Positions 32,299 to 41,176 are shown, counted from the stretch's first letter. The stretch: DNA of 52,301 nucleotides from Paludibacteraceae bacterium (GCA_017546705.1 JAFYSB010000056.1:1-52301), one strand, 5' to 3'. The notes: generated by a model from the sequence alone, not told the origin. Translations and numbers: made by a program.

Positions 32299-33258
32299 CT
32301 ATCGCATTCTTCTCTCTTTCAACCAGTTGTATGCATTGGCAAACCAGAAATACCACTTATAATATTTCTCCACACTATAATATAAGGTACGCGTACTTCC
32401 GAATTGTTTATAATGATTAGCGACACCTCTAATCATACTGCCCTCAAAATCAAATGCCACGCCTTGTTGGCGAGCTAATTTAATTGCCTCTAGTACAAGC
32501 AAAGCGCTCGCTCCTGAATCTTTGTAGCTCGGACTATAACAAGGTATAAGATAGTACATGCTTTGTTTATCCCAAACCAAAAAAGCCGCCGCCAACATCT
32601 CATTATCTGCATTGCAAATGGAGAGAATTTGACATTGATTCATACGGCGAGCCTTACGCTCTAAAACCAACAAAAACTCGCGCGAATAACTAATTTGCTT
32701 ACCTTGCTCTTGTAGACATTTAACGTGAAAACGGTAGAAATCTTCTACATTTAGATTCGTATCAGCATGTAAAGAAAGTGCTTTTTGTAATTGACGTTTC
32801 TTGTTTTTGGAGAAAGAAGCAATTACCTTATCAAGGTTCGATAAATCTTCGATACGATATGTCACACGCTCCTTGATCTTGAATCCTAACTGCTGCATTT
32901 GCTCAACTGCCACACTATTGATAGCGTAATGTTGATAGTAATAATGCAGTCCTAATTCGGATAACTGTTGTGCAAATTGCTGACAAACGGCAACAGTTTT
33001 AGCGGTGTCATTAGCTATATCTTCGCGCAACCAAATACCGCCAATTTGTGTTTGTTGCGGCATGACGATGTATTTCATCCACGCGCGCTTGCGCAACAAG
33101 TATGGTAAAGCAGCTTGAATAGTGCCTTGCTCATCGTGGCTCAGTAGCACGTCCCAATGCTTTCCCGCACATACTGCATCCAACCACCAATCAGTCATAA
33201 ATAGTGGCAATTCGCTATTTTTCAAGCAAAATTCATGGTATAATTCTTTGTTGGTCAT
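32299..33258 (-). CDS. FemAB/GNAT-like acyl- or aminoacyltransferase
   Basis: A 319-residue cytosolic protein of the FemAB-type GNAT fold. Features are LPLFMTDWWLDAVC at the N-terminus, SFSKNKKRQLQKAL at about 165-180 (the basic helix typical of this group), and a C-terminal acetyltransferase core MLAAAFLVWDKQSMYYLIPCYSPSYKDSGASALLVLEAIKLA followed by FDFEGSMIRGVANHYKQFG. Start MTNKELYHEF at 33258 is 25 bp after the predicted -7 box. It leads the three-gene operon with two glycosyltransferases. Modification of a surface glycan or cell-wall precursor is likely, but the donor is unknown. Confidence 0.72.
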   Translation of the reverse strand: MTNKELYHEFCLKNSELPLFMTDWWLDAVCAGKHWDVLLSHDEQGTIQAALPYLLRKRAWMKYIVMPQQTQIGGIWLREDIANDTAKTVAVCQQFAQQLSELGLHYYYQHYAINSVAVEQMQQLGFKIKERVTYRIEDLSNLDKVIASFSKNKKRQLQKALSLHADTNLNVEDFYRFHVKCLQEQGKQISYSREFLLVLERKARRMNQCQILSICNADNEMLAAAFLVWDKQSMYYLIPCYSPSYKDSGASALLVLEAIKLARQQGVAFDFEGSMIRGVANHYKQFGSTRTLYYSVEKYYKWYFWFANAYNWLKERRMR

Positions 33259-33282
33259 ATTACCCAATATACAATTTGCGTG

Positions 33283-33313
33283 CAAAGTTACGATTTTTTG
33301 CCGAAATATCCAA
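33283..33313 (-). promoter_or_regulatory. Promoter of the FemAB-like/glycosyltransferase operon
   Basis: Minus strand: TTG (complement of 33311-33313), 20-nt spacer, TAACTTTG (complement of 33283-33290). Divergent from the prs promoter 8 bp away. Confidence 0.75.
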
Positions 33314-33320
33314 ATAACAC

Positions 33321-33351
33321 TTGCAAAATTCAAAAAAAAGTAGTACTTTTG
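33321..33351 (+). promoter_or_regulatory. prs promoter
   Basis: TTG at 33321-33323 (TTGCA), 20-nt spacer with A8 tract, TACTTTTG at 33344-33351. About 34 nt of leader. Confidence 0.8.
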
Positions 33352-33388
33352 CACGTCAATTCAAAAATAACTTATAAAATTATCTGAT

Positions 33389-34351
33389 ATGATTGTTGAA
33401 ACCAGTCCGTACAAGGTTTTTGCTCTTTCTCAAGGAGGTGAGCTCGCTAAACGTATTTGTGACTATTTAGGATGCACATTAGGCAACATCCAAGTAGCTC
33501 GTTTCTCTGACGGTGAGTTTGCCGTAAGTTTTGAGGAATCCGTTCGTGGACAATCGGTGTATATCGTGCAATCCACTTGCCCAAGTAGCGATAACATCAT
33601 GGAGTTGCTACTCGCTATTGACGCAGCGAAGCGTGCAAGTGCATACAAAGTGATTGCAGTTATCCCATATTTCGGTTGGGCACGTCAAGATCGCAAGGAC
33701 AAACCACGCGTATCAATTGGTGCAAAAGTATGTGCGAACCTATTGCAAGGTGTAGGCGTTGACCGAGTGATTACAGTTGATCTCCATGCTGACCAAATTC
33801 AAGGGTTCTTTGATATCCCTGTTGATCACCTCTATGGCGCAAATGTGTTGGCTGACTACGTACAAGCACTCAATCTCGACAATCTTATCGTAGCATCTCC
33901 TGACGTAGGTGGTACCAAACGTGCTTCAGTATTCGCTAAGAAACTTACAGCTCTTACCAAACAAGATGTGCCAATGGTCATCTGCTACAAGCACCGCCCT
34001 AATGCCAATCAAATCGGCGAAATGCGTGTCCTTGGTGATGTGAAAGATAAAAACGTAGTTATCATTGATGATATTGCAGACACTGCAGGTACGCTCTGCA
34101 AAGCAGCTGAAGTGATGAAGGCAGATGGCGCTAAGTCTGTTCGCGCATTGGTAAGCCACGGCTTGATGTCAGGACCTGCTTGCGAACGTGTTACCAATTC
34201 CGCACTTGAAGAGCTCGTTTACACCGATTCCATTCCGTTTAATCGAGAGCGTTGTTCTAAGGTAAGCATCGTGTCTATGGCAAAGCCTATCGCTGAGACA
34301 ATCCTTGCTATCCAAAACCATCGTTCTGTTAGTGAATTGAATATACACTAA
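33389..34351 (+). CDS. prs: Ribose-phosphate pyrophosphokinase
   Basis: A 320-residue PRPP synthase, making phosphoribosyl pyrophosphate from ribose-5-phosphate and ATP for nucleotide, His and Trp synthesis. Motifs: RFSDGEFAVSFEESVRGQSVYIVQST, VIPYFGWARQDRK, TVDLHADQIQGFFDIPVDHLY (the metal- and ribose-phosphate-binding region) and the PRPP loop VVIIDDIADTAGTL near 225-238. Length is standard for class I enzymes. It heads a plus-strand series with the M28 lipoprotein gene, sufC and sufD, with only 1 bp between its stop codon and the next start. Confidence 0.96.
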   Translation: MIVETSPYKVFALSQGGELAKRICDYLGCTLGNIQVARFSDGEFAVSFEESVRGQSVYIVQSTCPSSDNIMELLLAIDAAKRASAYKVIAVIPYFGWARQDRKDKPRVSIGAKVCANLLQGVGVDRVITVDLHADQIQGFFDIPVDHLYGANVLADYVQALNLDNLIVASPDVGGTKRASVFAKKLTALTKQDVPMVICYKHRPNANQIGEMRVLGDVKDKNVVIIDDIADTAGTLCKAAEVMKADGAKSVRALVSHGLMSGPACERVTNSALEELVYTDSIPFNRERCSKVSIVSMAKPIAETILAIQNHRSVSELNIH

Positions 34352-34352
34352 T

Positions 34353-35351
34353 TTGATTTATAGACAATTATTATATATTGCCCTATCGTTGGTTTTGTTC
34401 TCTTGCCAGACTAAAACCAAGACTTCTACAGATGTCCGCTGTGCTTTTTCAGCGGACTCTGCATATACTTACATCGCCCAGCAAGTGGCGTTCGGCGCAC
34501 GTGTGCCTGGCTCTGACGAACATGCCGCTTGTGGAGATTGGCTGGTACGTAAACTGGCGCAGTTTGGTGCGCAGGTGCACAATCAGTATGGTACTATGAC
34601 CAATTATGCAGGTGAATCACAAGCTCTGCGCAATATCGTTGCTTACTTCGAGGGGACGACTCCAAATACCATTCTGCTCTGTGCACACTGGGATTCACGC
34701 CCTTGGAGCGATGAGGAAGAGCACTATGATGATCGTTTTACCCCTGTGCTTGGTGCCAATGATGGTGCAAGTGGTGTGGGCGTGATACTTGAGATTATTC
34801 GTCAGCTATCCATCCTCAAAGCACAAGGTGAGGCTATTCCTTCTATCCAAATCGTCTTTTTCGATTGTGAAGATATGGGCACTCCTAACCACTATACAGG
34901 AACGCAGCGCGAACACACTTGGTGCCTTGGCAGCCAATACTGGGCAAAAGAGTACAAACAATCAACTGTCAACTGTCAACTGTCAACTGTCAACTGCCAA
35001 TACGGTATTCTTCTTGATATGGTGGGCGACCCTTCAGCCACTTTCCCACGCGAGTATTTCTCACAACAGTATGCTGGCAGTTATGTTGAGCAATTATGGC
35101 GCACTGCTTCTAGACTAGGCTACAGCCGCTATTTTGTCAACCAATCCACCTATTATCCCATTACCGACGATCACTACTATGTCAGTACTATCGCAGGTAT
35201 TCCATGCGTGGATATCATTGATTACAAGCCGAATACAGAGACGGGATTTGCCGAGTGGTGGCATACTCGTCAAGATAATATGCAAAATATCAACAAACAA
35301 ACCTTACAGGCAGTCGGAGAGACTGTATTAACAACGATATGCTCGAAATAA
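34353..35351 (+). CDS. M28-family lipoprotein, glutaminyl-peptide cyclotransferase-like
   Basis: A 332-residue zinc enzyme exported as a lipoprotein (VLFSC, Cys18). HWD at 112-114 in [21 protein letters not shown] near 135-144 and FFDCEDMG near 170 are the M28 metal ligands. The HWDSRP version and the overall pattern match Bacteroidota glutaminyl cyclases, which form N-terminal pyroglutamate on exported proteins, rather than ordinary aminopeptidases. There is no ATG in frame after the stop at 34338, so TTG 34353 is the start. Residues about 204-215, before [10 protein letters not shown], are encoded by five exact TCAACTG repeats, probably an inserted loop. The end overlaps sufC by 13 bp. Confidence 0.82.
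   Translation: MIYRQLLYIALSLVLFSCQTKTKTSTDVRCAFSADSAYTYIAQQVAFGARVPGSDEHAACGDWLVRKLAQFGAQVHNQYGTMTNYAGESQALRNIVAYFEGTTPNTILLCAHWDSRPWSDEEEHYDDRFTPVLGANDGASGVGVILEIIRQLSILKAQGEAIPSIQIVFFDCEDMGTPNHYTGTQREHTWCLGSQYWAKEYKQSTVNCQLSTVNCQYGILLDMVGDPSATFPREYFSQQYAGSYVEQLWRTASRLGYSRYFVNQSTYYPITDDHYYVSTIAGIPCVDIIDYKPNTETGFAEWWHTRQDNMQNINKQTLQAVGETVLTTICSK
34962..34996 (+). repeat. Five exact TCAACTG heptamers inside the M28 gene
   Basis: Perfect tandem copies at 34962, 34969, 34976, 34983 and 34990. Because three heptamers equal seven codons, the protein reads as the repeating STVNCQL. Confidence 0.95.
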
Positions 35352-36085
35352 AGAATCTACATGCCACTATTGCTGGCAAAGAAATACTTAAGGGGCTTAA
35401 CCTCACCGTCAATGAGGGCGAGGTACATGCTATCATGGGTCCCAATGGCGCAGGCAAATCTACCCTATCTAATGTGCTGACGGGTCATCCTGCCTATACT
35501 GTCACAGCGGGCGAAGTCTTCTTCCGTGGCAAGAACCTCCTAACCATGTCGCCTGAGGAACGTGCGCGCGAAGGCATGTTCTTATCTTTCCAATATCCAG
35601 TGGAGATACCAGGTGTATCAATGGTCAATTTCATGCGTACTGCTGTCAATGAGAAGCGCAAGCACGAGGGCAAACCTGCCCTCTCTGCCACCGATTTTCT
35701 CAAACTCATGCGCGAAAAGAAAGCGCTTGTTGGTATGGACAATCACCTTACCAAACGCTCTGTTAATGAGGGTTTTTCGGGAGGTGAGAAGAAACGCAAT
35801 GAGATCTTCCAAATGGCAATGCTTGAACCCTGCCTCTCCATTCTTGACGAAACAGATTCTGGCTTGGATATTGATGCGCTGCGTATCGTGGCAGAAGGTG
35901 TTAATGCACTCAAAACGCCTCACACAGCATCGATTGTCATCACCCACTATCAACGTCTCCTCGATTACATTGTACCTGATTTCGTACATGTCTTAGCGGA
36001 CGGCAAGATTGTTCGTACAGGCGGCAAAGAACTTGCACTCGAGCTTGAAGACAAAGGCTATGCCTTTCTTAATGAACAACCTTGA
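35339..36085 (+). CDS. sufC: Fe-S cluster assembly ATPase SufC
   Basis: A 248-residue ABC-type ATPase of the SUF iron-sulfur assembly machinery, which drives conformational change of the SufB-SufD scaffold. Motifs: Walker [11 protein letters not shown] at about 33-42, the SufC-specific [20 protein letters not shown], signature [11 protein letters not shown] near 144, Walker [17 protein letters not shown], and H-loop [12 protein letters not shown]. It overlaps the M28 gene by 13 bp and precedes a short sufD by 13 bp. sufB is normally directly upstream of sufC but is not in this window. Confidence 0.96.
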   Translation: MLEIKNLHATIAGKEILKGLNLTVNEGEVHAIMGPNGAGKSTLSNVLTGHPAYTVTAGEVFFRGKNLLTMSPEERAREGMFLSFQYPVEIPGVSMVNFMRTAVNEKRKHEGKPALSATDFLKLMREKKALVGMDNHLTKRSVNEGFSGGEKKRNEIFQMAMLEPCLSILDETDSGLDIDALRIVAEGVNALKTPHTASIVITHYQRLLDYIVPDFVHVLADGKIVRTGGKELALELEDKGYAFLNEQP

Positions 36086-36110
36086 ACCATCTTGAACAAT
36101 GTTGAACGAA
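36081..36110 (+). repeat. 10-bp-period repeat spanning the sufC stop and sufD start
   Basis: CTTGAACCAT, CTTGAACAAT, GTTGAACGAA. The sufC TGA (36083-36085) and the sufD ATG (36099-36101) both lie within it. Confidence 0.55.
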
Positions 36111-36752
36111 ATCATCCTACATCCTGGCGAACATCGTGAGATCATCTTGCTCAACGAGCCTGATACCAATTGGCATATCATTCAAGAGGCTAGATCTACC
36201 CTCTTGCTCCATGTGATAGCATTGCCTCATCCCAACGATGAAGCCCAATGGCATACTTCAATCACTGTAGAACATAAGGCAACAGGTTGTAAGACAGAGA
36301 TGTATGGTCTTGCTCTTCTGCACTCACAGCAGCAACATCATCTCACCACACGCGTGCTTCATAATGTAGGCGGGGGCTATTCATCGCAACTCTTCAAGTT
36401 TGTCTTGGATGATGAGTCAAAGGCTTCTTTCAAGGGCGAACTAAAGATATTGCCTGATGCGCAACAAGTAGAGGCATACCAAACCAACCGCAATATATTA
36501 CTCTCGCGCCAAGCAGAGATGACTACCGAACCGCAACTCGAGATCTATGCTGATGATGTCAAAGCAAGCCACGGTGCTACTACAGGACAACTCGACGATT
36601 CAGCGCTTTTCTATATGCAGCAACGCTGTATTAGCCGCGAAACGGCACGCAAACTACTGCTTTATGCTTTCTTTGAGGACGTGTTGCGCACTTTGCCTAA
36701 CGAGCAAATGCAAGAAGACATCGTAGAAAAGATTAACGAATATATCGGCTAA
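36099..36752 (+). CDS. sufD: SufD-like Fe-S assembly protein, short form
   Basis: A 217-residue protein matching only the C-terminal core of SufB/SufD. The beta-helix region includes LFKFVLDDESKASFKGELKI and DAQQVEAYQTNRNILLS. The end is typical: ADDVKASHGATTGQLDDSALFYMQQRCISRETARKLLLYAFFEDVL. SufD is usually about 400-450 residues, and here the N-terminal helical part is missing. The gene starts 13 bp after sufC, so there is no room for a lost upstream half. It is either a genuinely short scaffold or a stable truncation. As in the family, the conserved His and the final helices that bind SufC are kept. Confidence 0.82.
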   Translation: MLNEIILHPGEHREIILLNEPDTNWHIIQEARSTLLLHVIALPHPNDEAQWHTSITVEHKATGCKTEMYGLALLHSQQQHHLTTRVLHNVGGGYSSQLFKFVLDDESKASFKGELKILPDAQQVEAYQTNRNILLSRQAEMTTEPQLEIYADDVKASHGATTGQLDDSALFYMQQRCISRETARKLLLYAFFEDVLRTLPNEQMQEDIVEKINEYIG

Positions 36753-36775
36753 ATCCCTTTCTTTTCCTTGTCAAT

Positions 36776-36831
36776 TACGTACCATATACGTAAGATATAC
36801 GTAGGATATACGTACCATATACGTAGGATAA
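36776..36831. repeat. 11-bp-period array of TACGTA palindromes
   Basis: TACGTA occurs at exactly 11-bp steps (36776, 36787, 36798, 36809, 36820), with GATA or CATA between. It lies between convergent sufD and the DUF2461 gene. Confidence 0.85.
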
Positions 36832-36891
36832 CGCTGTTAAAAAGCAAGGAATATCGAATCTAACCTATGCCTATATACGCCGTATTTTTTC

Positions 36892-37575
36892 TTATCTCCT
36901 ATCTGGAAACTCTCCATACTCCTCGAACGTATAATTCAAGAAGTCATTGATGGGCTTAGCAGCATAAGCAATCTCAGTTGCTAAATCCACGAAATCGGGT
37001 GCACACACTTGCTCATCCGTCAGAGGTGTAGAGAAGGTATAGCATTTCCGCTTCAACCAATCAGCATGCTCAAAATCTGCAGGGAAACCCTGTGGTACCT
37101 TCTTGAGCATATACTCGCTATCAAAATCCTGAAAATACTTGTTTGTCACAGGATTAGCAAAGATACTTTCCACCTCATCATAGTTGGCTAGCACCTCTTT
37201 GCGTAGTGCATTAAGCAAATCTTTATTTGGACACCATATACCGCCGCCAAACATACACTGACCAGGCTGAATATGCACATAATACCCTCCTCGATCACTT
37301 TTTCTGCCGCCTCGCACAGCAGGAAACACGCCAAACCATTCTTTGAAAGGACGTTTATCATGTGAGAAACGCACATCGCGATAAATACGCCATATACAAT
37401 CCTTCGGCTGTAAAGGCGCCAAATCGGGGTCCATCTCCTTCAATCGCTCCAACCATTCAGCAGTAAACAGCTCAAAACGTTGCTGGCAATCGCGGTACCA
37501 ATCTTTGTGCTCGTTAAACCATTCACGATTATTGTTGCACGACAATTCCGCTAAAAAATTTAGTATCTCTTTCAT
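36892..37575 (-). CDS. DUF2461 domain protein
   Basis: A 227-residue protein of the DUF2461 (TIGR02453) family: NNNREWFNEHKDWYRDCQ near the N-terminus, IWRIYRDVRFSHDKRPFKEWFG at about 60-82 (the family's most conserved block), GGYYVHIQPGQCMFGGGIWCP, and a C-terminal AKPINDFLNYTFE. Function is unknown. No signal peptide. It begins 3 bp after the stop codon of the upstream secreted coiled-coil gene, so it is the last gene of the operon driven from 41045-41074, although a cytosolic DUF2461 protein is an unexpected partner for two envelope proteins. Confidence 0.88.
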   Translation of the reverse strand: MKEILNFLAELSCNNNREWFNEHKDWYRDCQQRFELFTAEWLERLKEMDPDLAPLQPKDCIWRIYRDVRFSHDKRPFKEWFGVFPAVRGGRKSDRGGYYVHIQPGQCMFGGGIWCPNKDLLNALRKEVLANYDEVESIFANPVTNKYFQDFDSEYMLKKVPQGFPADFEHADWLKRKCYTFSTPLTDEQVCAPDFVDLATEIAYAAKPINDFLNYTFEEYGEFPDRR

Positions 37576-37578
37576 AAA

Positions 37579-39147
37579 TTATTTCTCCTTTCCTTGCTGA
37601 TTAACAAAAAATACACACGATGGACTAACCAATACTATATTGTCGCCACTAATCTTATATGCAACTTTGATTGGTAGATGCTGCTTACATTCGAATCGAC
37701 GAATAGATTCCAACTGTGGATTAATCACAATGAATACACCATTTGCATAGACCAAAAGGTAATCTTCTCCTATAGGAAGAATACTGACTATATCTGCCTC
37801 CTCCTGTGGCAGTTGGTGAGCAAAAATCACCATATCAGTGAGTGCATCACGATATTGCTCGAAAGGTGCAAGTGTTTCATCTATCGCATCGTAAAATTGC
37901 TTGGAAATCTCGCTATACATGCTATCAGCCATTTCCAAGCGTTGCTGTGCCATAGTAAGAATCGATTGAATCGTAGTATCAGAGCCCAGCACCTGTTTAT
38001 ATTTATCTAGTTCAATATCAGTTACTCTTGATTGTAACACCTCCAACGCACCACAAGTAGTTTTCTTTTTTTGGTATTTCTCATACAGCGTATTCAATGC
38101 CAGTTCTATATCTTCTTGTATAATGCTATCGTTTGGTAAAAACAAACCTTGTGCATGGCATTGGATTAACTCTGCACACATTTGTTGAATCTGTGTTAAT
38201 GGTTCCATAAACGACGCATAATCCATTTTGTTGATATAATTCGTGAGAATTTTATTTGTCTTAATCGCTTGCTTCTTACTATTCTTCACCTTATGAATAG
38301 CATCATCAATACATCTATACTCATGTTCAATAGCTTGATAATACGTATCATATTCATCACTTTGTTTGGTCAAAAACTGCTTTGCAAATTCGCCATAATT
38401 CCAAAGCGGAATGGCTGATTCCATAAAGTTCGTTTGTGTCAGTCCATCCAAACGATATAATTGAATCTTATTATATATAAAAGTAGGATGATAGCCTTCA
38501 ATGGGATATTGTTGCAACGAATTCTCAAATGCCTTTATATCCAACCGCAACGAATCAAACTGCATTGCCAATTGATTCAGAAGCGCAACATCTTGCTGTT
38601 GCAGTCGCAAATGCGCTTGTTTTTCACTCGGATAGAGTTCACAAAATTCAGTAAACATACGCCTACATACACTATAACGCTCCACCATACGATTGTAGTT
38701 ATTATATAGGTTATCTACTTGTGTCTTAATCTGCTTTACGCGATTCATTTTCTCACGGACAAATCGCACAATATCCTCATATGCAATCTTCTTACCCTGT
38801 GTAGGGATACCTACAAAATCCTCGTCCTTTAGACTGCTATTTTGCGCATAGTGAATACAATTCCCATAATATACCCGCGCATTATATAGCACGCGGCTCA
38901 GGTAGTCATAGTTCAAAATAGGATGGATAGTAGCTAACAACTCCTCGCTATGCTTGCCCAAATGGTAATACACTCCAGCAAACTGTGGGTGCTGCAACTG
39001 GTATTGCTCCAATTGGTAGATAGCCTGTTCCTTAGTCATTTGAGTAATGGCAACCAATTGCTCATCAAAATTCTCTTGTCCGTACAAGCAAGTCATAACC
39101 ATGCACATCAAAGCACATGCGATATATCGTAATAAAATATTTCTCAT
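37579..39147 (-). CDS. Secreted coiled-coil protein of unknown function
   Basis: A 522-residue protein with a signal peptide (CALMCMVMTCLYGQ). A TPR-like helical start (EQAIYQLEQYQLQHPQFAGVYYHLGKHSEELL, about 40-70) is followed by long alpha-helical, probably coiled-coil stretches. A short beta-rich C-terminus (about 450-522: LPIGEDYLLVYANGVFIVINPQ) is reminiscent of a propeller blade. I do not recognise a family. Its ATG shares one base with the stop codon of the upstream OmpA-family gene (39145-39149), indicating coupled translation and a likely physical partnership. Given the PorE-like partner, a role in envelope or type IX secretion assembly is possible. Confidence 0.65.
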   Translation of the reverse strand: MRNILLRYIACALMCMVMTCLYGQENFDEQLVAITQMTKEQAIYQLEQYQLQHPQFAGVYYHLGKHSEELLATIHPILNYDYLSRVLYNARVYYGNCIHYAQNSSLKDEDFVGIPTQGKKIAYEDIVRFVREKMNRVKQIKTQVDNLYNNYNRMVERYSVCRRMFTEFCELYPSEKQAHLRLQQQDVALLNQLAMQFDSLRLDIKAFENSLQQYPIEGYHPTFIYNKIQLYRLDGLTQTNFMESAIPLWNYGEFAKQFLTKQSDEYDTYYQAIEHEYRCIDDAIHKVKNSKKQAIKTNKILTNYINKMDYASFMEPLTQIQQMCAELIQCHAQGLFLPNDSIIQEDIELALNTLYEKYQKKKTTCGALEVLQSRVTDIELDKYKQVLGSDTTIQSILTMAQQRLEMADSMYSEISKQFYDAIDETLAPFEQYRDALTDMVIFAHQLPQEEADIVSILPIGEDYLLVYANGVFIVINPQLESIRRFECKQHLPIKVAYKISGDNIVLVSPSCVFFVNQQGKEK

Positions 39148-41030
39148 TATTCTATCTCATTAATAGTAAATTCTACACGTCGGTTAATAGCACGATTCTC
39201 ATCGCTATCATTGGGGACTAATGGTTTGCTTTTGCCATATCCTTTGGCGATAATACGCTTGGCAGCAACTCCCTTTCTGATAAGGTATTTTCTCGCCGAT
39301 TCACCGCGTTGTTGAGACAATCGCAAGTTATACTGCTCACTGCCCACATCATCTGTATGTGCCGACAATTCAATATACATAGATGGATTATCTTGCATCA
39401 GTTTAACCAATTTATCCAATTCGGCGTACGATGATGGTGTCAATACGGATGAATTATGATCAAATTGGATATTACGCAGTTGCAACACCATTTCCTTCCG
39501 TAAAGCAGTAAGAGGAATGGTATAGGTCAGTTCTGCCGCTACGTTTGGAATATGAATGAGGGTGTCCTTATAGATATATCCCTTAGCTCGCACATATACG
39601 AGGTAAGTGTTATCCTGTCTTGCCATAGTAATATGGTGCAAAGAATCATTACTTAAGTTTGCTAACACCTCATCTTTGTTTTTATTACGCATCTCCACCA
39701 CAGCATGCACAGGACACAAACTATCTGCATCAACAACTCGAAGAGTCACTTGGTTTTTGCATGGTAACAGTTCAATGTCTAATTCCGACCGTGTGAGTAA
39801 GATACTATTTTGAGTGTTAATATGCAGGGTGGTATCTTCATATCCCTTTTTCTTGTATGTAATATCATAAACCCCACCTATATTCAGTTCAATATCCGTT
39901 TGATAGGTAGCTCTCTTTATTGCTTGCCCATTCAATAAAATACTATCGGGTGATATTGGCAATAATATATCACCATCGTACGCATTGATGCGAATATTTA
40001 ACTGTTTGTCTAATTCAATATTCGCTTTTATTATAGTATCTGCCTTTAATTGAGTACAATCGTATTCACAATAATGATGCGAATAATTCTCACCAGTTAT
40101 ATCAATAAAATAGGGAATTCCCGCAGGAAGAGCCAATTTATATGTCCCCAAATAACCACTTTGAATTTGTGCCAACGGTTTGAAACTAATGGCATGAAAC
40201 ACATTGATTTGTGCAGGCGCTATACGTTTGGTTTTCACATCTCGTATTCTGCCTTCTAATGTGAGAATAGGCTGTGGGTGGAATTGTTCAGGCAATACCA
40301 ATTGCTCTGCGATATAAGAAGTATCCCGATTATTACAAATTTGATGTGTATAACCAATTGTAACATTGCACACATTACCTTGCCGCACAAAATGCTTTAG
40401 GTATGGAGCATAATAATGCTCATTTTTGTTTTCTGGTGCTAATATCAGCATGGGATCATACCAATTGCGTTGGTCAATTCGCTGGGTATAGAACAGTGCA
40501 AAATTATTATCCTTTTTATTATCTGCCGTCCGACTAGAGGCAAAAATTACAGTTTTATTATCAGGTAGCAAGACGGGCGAGATGTCATGGCCACACGAAA
40601 TAATCACAACTTCAGGCATTGACCATTGCGCACTCGCTTTGTTAGAACACATGAGGTAGAACAACTCTTGAGTCTTCTTTCCTTTTCCAACTTCGATAGT
40701 ACGTCTAACAAACATCATATCTTGTTCGCTGCTAGAGAGTGTCGGATACAACTCATCAGCAGACGTATTCAGCGTCGTCAAAGCAGTCACTTGCTCCCAT
40801 GCCTTACCATTTTTTCGAGCACGATACAAATCATAATGTGTTTGCTCAGGTGCCTTTGCTGAGAAAACTATCGTTTGCTCGTCAAACGACAAACTATGTG
40901 AGTGTATTTGCCATCCCTGCTGCTGCAACGCAGGCAACGGCGACTTGTAATTCGCTTGAATCATCTGCCCATACCCTATACCCAAAGGTAATAAGGTCAG
41001 CAACAATGCCATCATATTTTTCATGTCCAT
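39147..41030 (-). CDS. PorE-like OmpA-family protein with beta-propeller and regulatory domain
   Basis: A 627-residue exported protein (signal peptide ending GIGYG). The N-terminal half contains PD40/WD40-like repeats (SLSFDEQTIVFSAK, YPTLSSSEQDMMFVRR, SPVLLPDNKTVIFASS). A carboxypeptidase-regulatory-like beta-sandwich follows (LEGRIRDVKTKRIAPAQINVF, about 255-330). The C-terminal OmpA domain (about 505-627) has NIQFDHNSSVLTPSSYAELD, IELSAHTDDVGSEQYNLRLSQQR and DENRAINRRVEF, which bind peptidoglycan. The domain order is that of PorE of the type IX secretion system, without the N-terminal TPRs. Notably the next gene supplies a TPR-like secreted protein. Promoter at 41045-41074. Confidence 0.82.
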   Translation of the reverse strand: MDMKNMMALLLTLLPLGIGYGQMIQANYKSPLPALQQQGWQIHSHSLSFDEQTIVFSAKAPEQTHYDLYRARKNGKAWEQVTALTTLNTSADELYPTLSSSEQDMMFVRRTIEVGKGKKTQELFYLMCSNKASAQWSMPEVVIISCGHDISPVLLPDNKTVIFASSRTADNKKDNNFALFYTQRIDQRNWYDPMLILAPENKNEHYYAPYLKHFVRQGNVCNVTIGYTHQICNNRDTSYIAEQLVLPEQFHPQPILTLEGRIRDVKTKRIAPAQINVFHAISFKPLAQIQSGYLGTYKLALPAGIPYFIDITGENYSHHYCEYDCTQLKADTIIKANIELDKQLNIRINAYDGDILLPISPDSILLNGQAIKRATYQTDIELNIGGVYDITYKKKGYEDTTLHINTQNSILLTRSELDIELLPCKNQVTLRVVDADSLCPVHAVVEMRNKNKDEVLANLSNDSLHHITMARQDNTYLVYVRAKGYIYKDTLIHIPNVAAELTYTIPLTALRKEMVLQLRNIQFDHNSSVLTPSSYAELDKLVKLMQDNPSMYIELSAHTDDVGSEQYNLRLSQQRGESARKYLIRKGVAAKRIIAKGYGKSKPLVPNDSDENRAINRRVEFTINEIE

Positions 41031-41044
41031 TCTTTTTATTTGTG

Positions 41045-41074
41045 CAAAGGTACAACTTTTTTTGCATATATCAA
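41045..41074 (-). promoter_or_regulatory. Promoter of the PorE-like operon
   Basis: Minus strand: TTG (complement of 41072-41074), 19-nt spacer, TACCTTTG (complement of 41045-41052). It overlaps the divergent tRNA promoter. Confidence 0.7.
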
Positions 41075-41092
41075 AAAAAACAACTAACTTTG
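41062..41092 (+). promoter_or_regulatory. tRNA-Arg promoter
   Basis: TTG at 41062-41064 (TTGCA), 20-nt spacer with A8 tract, TAACTTTG at 41085-41092, ending 12 bp before the tRNA. Confidence 0.78.
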
Positions 41093-41104
41093 CAGCCGAT
41101 TTTA

Positions 41105-41176
41105 GGTCTCATAGTTCAATGGATAGAATAAGGTCCTCCTAAGACTTAGATTCGGGTTCGATTCCCGATGAGACTA
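41105..41176 (+). tRNA. tRNA-Arg (anticodon CCU)
   Basis: Complete cloverleaf. Acceptor GGTCTCA pairs with TGAGACT (one G-U), D arm GTTC/GAAT, anticodon stem AGGTC/GACTT with loop CTCCTAA giving anticodon CCT, T arm TCGGG-TTCGATT-CCCGA, discriminator A at 41176. The 3' CCA is not encoded. It reads the rare Arg codon AGG. The rnhA leader follows directly. Confidence 0.93.
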
